This document shows positions 55,666 to 64,000 of a DNA stretch of 64,000 nucleotides, one piece after another. The notes below the pieces were generated by a model. It did not search any database and was not told the DNA's origin. It saw nothing but the letters and a program-made list of their open reading frames with translations. A program made the translations under genes and the position numbers. Every line of letters starts with the position of its first letter. The first letter of the stretch is position 1. This stretch comes from Isoetes taiwanensis (lineage: Eukaryota > Streptophyta > Lycopodiopsida > Isoetales > Isoetaceae). Location: the NCBI GenBank assembly GCA_021234155.1, contig JAJEKV010000093.1, positions 620,001 to 684,000 on the forward strand, given 5' to 3'.

Positions 55666-57450
55666 CAAGGACTTACCTTATCTGAAGTAGCAGAAATTTG
55701 ATCACACAAACATCACCTATAGGGAGTACATATTAAATACAAATGTGCCTTTGCTTTTCAACAATTGAGCTGTATCTTTTATGCTTCCCTAGTGAACTAT
55801 CAAAGACATCTTTTACGCTTCTCTTTTGAATCTAGTGTCAATCTAAAGAGAATTCTTAACCTTATCTTAAAATTGTATGCTCCAGTACTGAAAATCTAGC
55901 ATGGACAGCATTGCAAGTCGTGTGTTATTTTTGCAATTCATGCCTGTTCCATAATAGAAATGGCAACAACTTACATCCAATGCTATGGATTAGCAACATC
56001 ACATTCATTTTCTATCCAATGCAATGGATTAGCAGCATCGCATTCATCTACTATCATCGGACATGTTAACTAGAATTGAAGAAGCCTAGGATTCCAAATA
56101 CAGGTCACGCAACATATGAAATATAGCTATAAAAGTTAATATGGAGAAAATAGCTAGCTTAAAGCCATGTTCAATGTCCTACAATCAATGTTATATTTCA
56201 TGTATATTTATCCTATGCTACCTACTAAATCCTACTTCAAGTCATTAAAAAATGTAAGACATGTTCTCCTTTCTTATTGTCAACCTCATGATCCACATAG
56301 CTTTTTAAAAGACAAACTAGAAAGCATAAACCAACCTGAAGATATAGACAGAAAGAAGAGCAGACCATACCAAATATCAAGAAACTCCACTCTATCCATG
56401 GATTTATCAAGGGCTGCTCCACTTAGCTGCATGTCAGAGAGCTGTCTTATTTCTGTTCTTATTGTACTGAGGGTCTTTGGGATGAATCTATGAACAACGC
56501 TTGTGTCGATAGGTATGCAAGTCTGATCGACCTCTTTAGCCGATGCAGTCAGCAGTGGCTAGGTACTGAATTCTGGTTGCACAAAACTAAAATTTGTGGT
56601 TGAAGAAAATTGCCATGTTACCTTGCTGGCGAGAGCGTTGTGGAAGGTATCTACTATCAGAAGGGCCCAAAATCAATTGTATGATATGAGTTGTGCAAAA
56701 ATAATCCAAAGGGTTTAGTGTTCTCCATACAGATTTGTGCCATCAGAGTTCCATTTGAGCAAAAAAAACGTGGTAAGGACAAGGGAAATAGCTTCATATT
56801 AGATCCGGCTGATGATGCAAAAATACTTGATAACTTACCAGATGTCTCATCTGATGACGAATGACAATTTGTAATTCCATTTTTAAGGTATAGCAATTCT
56901 TCTAAGTACACCAATTTTTTTAACTATATTTCTCTAACTTCATTCTAAGTGTGGTGCCAATATGGTGCATGTGAGAACATGGTGCATCTTGTGATGCAAA
57001 CTGTGTTGGATTCTTAATTGCATGTGGTACCAACATGGTGCACAGGATGCCAATATGATGCATATGACGACAACATGATGCAATCAGTCAGTTCAAAGTG
57101 TAATTCCCTCTTTACTCAAACCAGCAAAGTCTGCAATGTACTCAACTACAAGATTCAAAACAGAACCTCTAGATCACTTAAGGTTATCAGTCTATATGGT
57201 TTAATTCCAAAAAAATAATTCAATTACTTCGAATCACAATACCTTTTCCATTTCTAGAAAAAATTGCCATGAGATAAATGAATATTATCTTCTGGGATTC
57301 AAAGTTTTTGGTGGTATCTTTATGCAAATGGAAAGTAGTTGGATTAATATGGTGTTCAATCCTTGCTCAAGTCAAAGCTATAATCTATAAGGTATTCGAG
57401 TTTGAATTTGAGCAAAAAATAGATCAATAGAAGTCAACTCTATCACAGAC
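55666..57450. other. Intergenic DNA with small direct repeats
   Basis: ATCCAATGC(T/A)ATGGATTAGCA(A/G)CATC(A/G)CATTCAT is duplicated at 55977-56048. The words ATGGTGCA/ATGATGCA recur at 56960-57085. No gene recognised. A frame at 56167-56493 lacks family features. Confidence 0.4.
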
Positions 57451-57453
57451 AGA

Positions 57454-57885
57454 TTGTTAATTTCGAGAACTCCGGATCACTTCTTTGATCTCTATCTTGA
57501 GTTCATTATCATCTGTTTTGCCCTTCTTTTTCTTTCTTTTCTCAACTCCTTTGTTTTTTGCTCTGTTGTTGCTTCCACCTGCGCACTTATTTCAAGAATA
57601 ATGCCAACTTCTTCGAAGTTGAAACCTAAAGGTTTTCCATTTCGTCACAATTTTTGTGCTTTGTTGGAAGCTAATCAGTCTGATCTTCTATCATTGCTCC
57701 AAGATATTGATAAGAAACCTTCCACCTCTAACTCATTTAGAGATTTCTTTGATTTTAGCCTCACTAAAGCATCCATGGATCCTTCTTCTGATCTGGTCCC
57801 CATTTGGTATAATTTCTCAAAGCAAGGATCCTTGATTTTCTTCCTGAGCTATTACCAGAATTTCCTTACCTTATGGAGTTCCTAA
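57454..57885 (+). CDS. Hypothetical short protein, doubtful
   Basis: An open frame of 143 codons with a hydrophobic stretch near residues 13-42 (IICFALLFLSFLNSFVFCSV) and then a polar part (SLLQDIDKKPSTSNSFRDFF). I do not recognise it, and it has no neighbours to support it. It may be part of a decayed element, or chance. Confidence 0.15.
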   Translation: MLISRTPDHFFDLYLEFIIICFALLFLSFLNSFVFCSVVASTCALISRIMPTSSKLKPKGFPFRHNFCALLEANQSDLLSLLQDIDKKPSTSNSFRDFFDFSLTKASMDPSSDLVPIWYNFSKQGSLIFFLSYYQNFLTLWSS

Positions 57886-58049
57886 ACCCACTGAAGAAGT
57901 TAGAGATGATATGAGAATGACCAGTTCTTTGTGGGCCCGAAGCTTCACGTTTGCATAGGGTGCATTAAGCACAATTTCATTATTTTTGGACAATACCTGA
58001 ATTTATGGACTTTTTCTAGAAATCTTGCTTCGATGACAGTTTTCATACA

Positions 58050-59042
58050 CTAACAGACATCCCCAATGAGTGCTGCATATACTTCACTAACAAGCACTAG
58101 AATCTTGACAGTGTTGGATAGCTTCTTCTTATTGGAAGAAGCCCAAGCATAATTGAGAGTCTCTATCTCAATGCGATCACCAACAGTCGTTAGCCTCCAT
58201 CTCTTCTTCGAACAATTGACATAATTGGATGGGTACACTTGGTTCCTCACAGGGACAGGCTCCCAACAAGTCACTTGTATAGTCGCAGAGTTCTTTTTTT
58301 TATCATCCATTTAGGGCTCTTCAGTAGCATACCCTGCCCATGTCAAATACAAGTTATCATCAGGACGTGCCACTATAAACATAACCTCTTTATATTTGAA
58401 TAGACTGAATTCCGCTATACATTTATCTGTCCACGGACCAATGTTCCTTGCGGTGATGGCTTGATGCTTTGTGGTACATGAAGGGCCATTCTCAAACTCC
58501 AAAACTAGAGGCCCAATGTGCCCTGCCAACCTCTCATCATCATCATCAGAGATGTGTACATGTTTATTGAAAGATATAAAAGATATGAAATCACATACCT
58601 ATTTACATTTTTCGTCCGGTTGCAAGAGAAATTTCTTTGTAAGACCTTCATGGATGGCTCGATCAAATAGACCTTCATGTTCTTACAACGAGTCCACCTA
58701 GAGTATCTGAGAGAATATATAGTGCGACCTTCGATGAAAGTGCCTTCTTGTCGAAAAATCAAGAGTTTCAGTGCGAGATGGCACATACAACTTTGGCATT
58801 ATAGTAGTCCATACATAATGAAATAGTCCAAATATGAAAGTCCCACCAACCATCCCTTCAAACAAAAAAAAAATAGTCCAAATATGAAAGTTGAGATTGC
58901 TAGGCAGATAGAACCCTTGGGTATTGAACACACCAATAGTGTTCAATCCTAGAAATTGGTCGAGAGGCGCAACATCCCTGGCCTCAGTATAAACATACGA
59001 GACTATTCCGAAGATATTGTGATGCGTGTTTGCGGATATCAT
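58050..59042 (-). other. Coding-like minus-strand region, unrecognised
   Basis: Three adjacent frames on one strand: 59042-58698 (ARDVAPLDQFLGLNTIGVFN), 58529-58311 (GHIGPLVLEFENGPSCTTKH, then FKYKEVMFIVARPDDNLYLT) and 58310-58050 (QVTCWEPVPVRNQVYPSNYV, then WRLTTVGDRIEIETLNYAWA). Amino-acid composition looks protein-like and the order may reflect one interrupted gene. An in-frame stop (TAG) separates the second and third parts, suggesting either a single mutation or an exon end. No family recognised. Confidence 0.3.
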
Positions 59043-59324
59043 ATTCTAATTATTTAAGGTATACGGTTAATGGTGTTGCCCCGTTACATCTTCCATCTGC
59101 CTTATCTGATACACAACATCATGGTTCCAGAGTCTTTAGGCTCCCCTAGAGTATCTGCACCCTTCATGGGCAAGAAACCCTTTGGCAACTAGACATCCAC
59201 CTTTGAATGCCAGGAACCCTTCGGTTATGGATCTTCAATCCTAGAAACTGGTCACACACGGCAAAAGATATATCATTACAAATTGGGGGGCCGCCTCGTT
59301 TCAAAACTTAGTGAAAATGTCTTT

Positions 59325-59511
<187 letters not shown>

Positions 59512-59529
59512 TGACTCTCATTAATCAGG

Positions 59530-59800
59530 CCAAATTGGGATTTGGTGCGCCTCAAATTGGGCACCTTGAGGGCAAAAGAAAAATTCTTCTTTTTCTTTTC
59601 TTGGCCCTCAAATTGGATGCCCAATTTTGGGCCGTCGAAATTGGGCGTCCGCCCAATTTGAGGGCCTTTTTTTTTATTATTACTTTTGCCCTTAAATTGG
59701 GCGCCCGCCCAATTTGGGCCTACAAAATTGAGTGCTCGCCTTATTTGGGCTGTCCAAGTTGGCCGCCCCCCCTATTTCAGTGCATAAGATTCAGCCTTAT
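59530..59800. repeat. AAATTGGGCGCCCGCCCAATTT-like palindromic low-complexity block
   Basis: The palindromic word AAATTGGGCG.CCGCCCAATTT (gapped here) and relatives recur about five times between 59575 and 59770. They share the core of the 180-bp units downstream. Confidence 0.8.
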
Positions 59801-60839
59801 ATGTGCACAAAATTGGGCATTGATTTTGTTGCACGAGATTTGGTCTTTGTCTTGTCGCCACCGCACATCCTTAATTCAAACCCTACCACAACTAGCTATG
59901 TGATTTCAAATAAAAGCTCGTACCTCTTCTTGAAGCCTAAGGTGTGTCTCATCATCTCGTCATGAATGTGGCAATACATAATGCAACTCTCAGCTAAGAG
60001 TACTAACCAAAGGAGATCAACACACCATTAAACAGTTAAATTACAATAAAAACTACTCTAGAATAGCAATAAGATTACACAACGGAAGAAAACTACAAAA
60101 GTAGTAACGCATATTACACTAGCACATGTTATGTGCGCGAAAAAAAAGACAAAATCTATTTTGCAAAGCGGCTAGTCAAGAGCGGCAATGATGGATGGCA
60201 AGATGGGAGAACATAGAATAAGTAGTAAGAGCTTTTGGCAAATTTGAAGGGGGATTCAAATTTGAATTTTGAATTTCAATACCACACGGCGTGGCAAATT
60301 TATTTTGAATTTTAAATAGTCATTTAAAAGGGGGTTTATTTTGTGACGCATTATGGGCCCACCAAATATGCCCAGGATCTTTCCTTATGATGCCACATGC
60401 CATCCTGCGTGCAACCTTTGTCCATGTGCTTTTCAAATATTAGGACATTATTTTAGAGCTACAAGGTGATTGTTTCCTCCATTGGGTGTGCTCGTCCAGA
60501 AAGGTGCCCATCTTTTAGAAGACTTTTTAAAGCATTTTTTCATGTCCAAGACCGTGAAAGGTTAGCGCATCTCATTTTTATTGCTTTTATTCTTTTTATA
60601 TAGTTTTGTCTTCCCTGCATGCTCTATATGCGCACGTCAAATGTTGTTCCCTCACTTTTTGACATGGATGACCCTTCCTTTTCTTGCTTTTGGTGGGCAT
60701 ACATATCCTTGCTTTTCTCTTATCTTGCTTTTGGACATGCATGTTGCCCATCAGCAGAGAACACTTGCTAACATAGAGCCCCTCCAAGCACTCAAAACAA
60801 GCATTCCAACGAGCAACCTACACTGCCACCCTTGAGCCC

Positions 60840-61560
60840 CCCTCAAATTGGGCGCCCGTCCAATTTGAGCCCAATTTACGAGCCCATTTCTATAAATAGT
60901 ATGCTTGATTAGTGCCTTTATCAAAGCCCTCTGAACAAGCTTTCCAACGAGATAAGAATGCCAAAATTGGAGTTTGGATGCATAAATTATGTCAAAAAAG
61001 GTATTTTGCCACCCCAAAGCCCCCAAATTGGGTGCCCGTCCAATTTGAGCCCAATTCTGAGCCCATTTCTATAAACAAGATGTTTGATTGCTACCTCTAT
61101 CAAAGCTATCTGAACAAGCTTTCGAACGAGATAAAAAACGCCAAAATTCGAGTTTGGATGCACAAAATATATCAAAAAATGTATTTTACCACCCTGGGGC
61201 CTCCCAAATTGGGCTCCCGTCCAATTTGAGCGAAATTTGGAGCCCATTTATATAAATATTATGTTTGACTAGTCCTTATTAAAGCTCTCTGAACGCGCTT
61301 TCCAAAGAGCTAAAGAACGTCAAAAATGGAGTCTGGATGCAAAAGTTATGCCAAAAAATCTATTATGCCACCTGAGAACCCCTTAAATTGGGAGCCCTTT
61401 GAGCCAAATTTGGGGACTATTTGTGGAAATATGATGCCCGATTAGATATCTTTATCAAAGCTCTCTGAACAAGCTTTCCAAGGAGCTAAAGAACATCGAA
61501 AAGGGAGTCCAAAGTTAAAAGTTATACCGAAAAGCCTATTCTATCAGCCTGGAACCTTGG
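60840..61560 (+). repeat. Tandem array of about four 180-bp units
   Basis: Units begin near 60845, 61025, 61206 and 61385 with AAATTGGGCGCCCGTCCAAT, then a middle AAGCTCTCTGAACAAGCTTT/CCAACGAG.TAAAGAACG and a GGAGT(T/C)TGGATGCA.AA.TTATG part, then TATTTTGCCACC. Divergence between units is moderate. No coding frame is shared by all units. Confidence 0.9.
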
Positions 61561-61790
61561 GCACCCGCCCATTTAAGGGGTTCCAGGGTGGCAGAATAGA
61601 ACTTTTGGCATAACTTTTGCATTCGGAATCCATTTTCTATGTTCTTTAGTTCGTTAGAAAGCTTGCTCAGAGGGCTTTGATAAACATAATAATTAAGCAT
61701 AATATTCATACAAATGGGCTCCAAATTTGGCTCAAATTTGGCCGCCTAGTGTGCAAGGCAACACTATCCAGGGCAAATTGGGCGCCCGCC
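61560..61790 (-). repeat. Inverted fifth unit of the 180-bp family
   Basis: Here the unit runs in reverse: GGTGGCAGAATAGAACTTTT, GGCATAACTTTTGCATTC, CTTTAGTTCGTTAGAAAGCT, GAGGGCTTTGATAAA, then GCTCCAAATTTGG. It converges tail to tail with the direct array, making a potential foldback centred near 61560. Confidence 0.85.
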
Positions 61791-61799
61791 CAGTTGGCC

Positions 61800-64000
61800 C
61801 TTTGGCCCTTGGGACATAATCTTTTGTTCTAACCGAACTTTTATTGCTGTGCAGAATCAATGGCTATGAGAGTCTTGACAAATCGAGAAGTCGGCTCCAG
61901 ATGAGGTAGAAGAAGAGGGAAATAAGTCACTAAGCTCCCAAGAATTCATGGAGAGGATGGAAGGATTGAAAGATGCTGCCCCAACAAGCTCAAGCACAGA
62001 TTGGAGAACCTAAAAAAAGTCTGCCAGACGAAGAGCAACCTGACTCTTGAGAATTATGTGATTATCTATTCGACTATTTTGGCATATAAGTAACTCCAAA
62101 CTGGGTGCCTACCCAATTTCAGGATGCTTTACTATACATTTAATCATAATGCTATATGCTCCATATGTTTTGTAAATGATATCTAATGAATTAAATTTAG
62201 ATGTTTGTCTCGCATCTTATGTTATTATATCCATTTATGTTGTACTATACACTCTATATTCTACACACTTATGAGCATTTGAGATATATATGGACTTAGA
62301 TAAAGTCCATATATAATGAAACCGTGCTTCATTGAAGCCTGCAAAGGATATGATAAGATGAGGTTAAATATGAATGAAAGTAGGTTTGAAGAAATGCTGG
62401 TAAGAGATGACAACATCAGTGTATTTATATATGAATCACTTTTCAGTCATTGAAATGATCACAGATGAAGTGGTCTGTAAAACTAGAGAGCGGATTTAGG
62501 CATCAATAATTACCAGGGAGATTTGCAAATGAATTATATGTTCCAATTCATCAATACAAACCACCATTTGTTCATCGAGAGACAGTTTGGCAGATACTGG
62601 GAACTATGCTATAAAGAGAATTCTAGCAGATGCATATGGTAACTTGTTTTTACTAGTGGCAAAAACCGATTATCTCTGGTTGATCTTTAAAAACATGTAG
62701 GTTTGAGATTCCTATTTCTGGAGTACAACGGATAACTATATCAATAATTATAACCTTCTACTGGCTGCCCACTGTTGACTCTAACCCTGCTGAAATTCCT
62801 ACCATTGATACTTATTCTGATGGACCAATTGAGCCAATTGCCTCCTTCTAGTACATGTACATGGATTTGGGAGCAAATTTTTTGCATGAAGACAAGGAGT
62901 CATGTGCTGATGACTATATATATTTTGCTGCTGATGCCTTCCTAAATGACAACTTGTCTCTCTGTATTATCTATATTTTCTTAATGAATGAATCCTTCGA
63001 GTTGGCCAATGTTTGGATTTCCAAGTGTTGAAATTTTTTCCACTAATACAATTCTTCATTAGCATTTCTAAGGATTTATTTATTCCTTTAACACTTCAAT
63101 CTTGCAATTCAGATGCTTTCAACTAAGAGATTTGAACTCCACCAGAGTCATACACTTCTGGTCATCAGCTAGTGAATGTGTTATGATTTCATTACAATAA
63201 TTTGTTCAGAATACAAATTTGAACAATGTATATGCATTACAATCATGTATGATTTCATAATCAACACTTCACTCCTGTAGTATATGGTGTGTTATAAGGT
63301 TCAACCAGCCATCCTCATTCCCCCTGCTAGTCAATTTTAAAACTTCAGTCAAGAAGACACTAATCATGGACAACTCAGAATAAAAAACATCAACCACCTC
63401 CAACATAAATAGAAAGATCAGCATGTTTTGTTAAAGCTTGAGTGTGGTAGTACTGATGTAACTTACCTGGTCTTCTATAATGTCTACTCCATTGTGTAGG
63501 TCTCCCAAAAAACTTGCTTACAAAGAACACACAGTTGGCCCGCACGAGTATCCATCCACCTGTATTGGCCTTCTATAGATTTTCTTTACTTCTAGTTGGT
63601 TGTCAACGTTTAGGTATTTTTTGAAGACCCTTCACAAACTTGCAGGTCAGGTTGTGGAATTATGATGCTATTGTTTCTTCTTTTAGAGTTGTCCTCAAGA
63701 GAGGAGCAATATCTAGAGGCTTTGTAGTTACTATGGAAGTATGTCAAGGGAGAAGTCTCCATATAAGCAATGAGAGCAACTCTTGATGATGTTGAGATAT
63801 GGATTAGTGAATAAGTTGGCATTGGATACTGATTCTATTGCAGTAATGCTTCACCAAATCTATGATCGACCCATGAATACATAGGTTATATTTTAGAAGG
63901 GAAAACTGTAAGGGATCTGGCCACTTGATGGGGTAGTATATGTATGCGTATGATGGGTGCATGAAGAGCATAAAGGCAAAGATTTTGCCTTCTTTGAGGT
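61800..64000. other. AT-rich DNA, nothing recognised with confidence
   Basis: I find no supported gene. Broken protein-like pieces occur on the plus strand near 62770-62960 (e.g. SNPAEIPTIDTYSDGP, then ESCADDYIYFAADAFLN), with stops between. They may be part of a decayed element that I cannot place. Confidence 0.35.

Overview
This is nuclear DNA of a land plant. The genes have GT-AG introns, a plastid-type KAS III, an intact MurF-like ligase, a TNO1-like golgin with a C-terminal tail anchor, and many plant-type LINEs, a Ty1/copia element and MITEs. An intact plastid-type MurF together with the repeat load points to a non-flowering lineage. A fern is my best guess, but this is inference and the sequence does not prove it.

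Three genes look functional or nearly so. KAS III lies on the minus strand at 2359-4479 in 8 exons, which join to an uninterrupted 402-codon frame. MurF lies on the plus strand at 17152-18799 in 2 exons and about 522 codons. A very large coiled-coil gene on the plus strand at 35346-46049 has 8 exons, about 3,030 codons, and ends in a membrane anchor like that of TNO1, the trans-Golgi SYP41-interacting protein. It carries one apparent 1-nt frameshift near 41183-41193. KAS III starts plastid fatty-acid synthesis, MurF belongs to plastid peptidoglycan synthesis, and TNO1-like proteins work in trans-Golgi traffic. They are not clustered functionally.

Two decayed genes are recognisable: an ATG18/BCAS3-type WD-repeat protein (minus, about 15000-15770) and an LRR receptor-like kinase of the atypical-kinase class (minus, about 31510-34290). 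The kinase has frameshifts, a stop in its catalytic-loop region, and a LINE inserted in its N-lobe.

The rest is mostly repeats. 0-2 kb: short repeat module and a LINE 3' end. 5.8-12.6 kb: hairpin, LINE fragment and a GC-rich, about 5-kb minus-strand LINE carrying a nested MITE. 12.7-17.1 kb: tRNA-like duplication, GA-rich minisatellite, long foldback elements. 20.4-23.3 kb: a 70-bp tandem duplication, then a 1,240-bp tandem duplication. 23.5-24.6 kb: remnant of a second LINE lineage. 24.9-30.0 kb: a complete copia element with PBS, polypurine tract and 5-bp target duplication, with the same MITE family nested in its reverse transcriptase. 49-58 kb: sparse AT-rich DNA with a SINE-like piece, a pogo-like transposase remnant and unrecognised coding-like fragments. 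59-62 kb: a (GA)n tract of about 178 bp and a tandem family of about 180 bp with one inverted unit.

The most informative observations are: (1) one LINE group with unusual short-repeat 3' tails ((TTCTA)n, (TTCC)n, (AATTC)n) present as several copies; (2) a 321/322-bp DNA element found twice with exact 4-bp target duplications; (3) a copia element with almost identical LTRs but a heavily mutated interior; (4) the frameshift and flanking internal duplication in the giant golgin gene.
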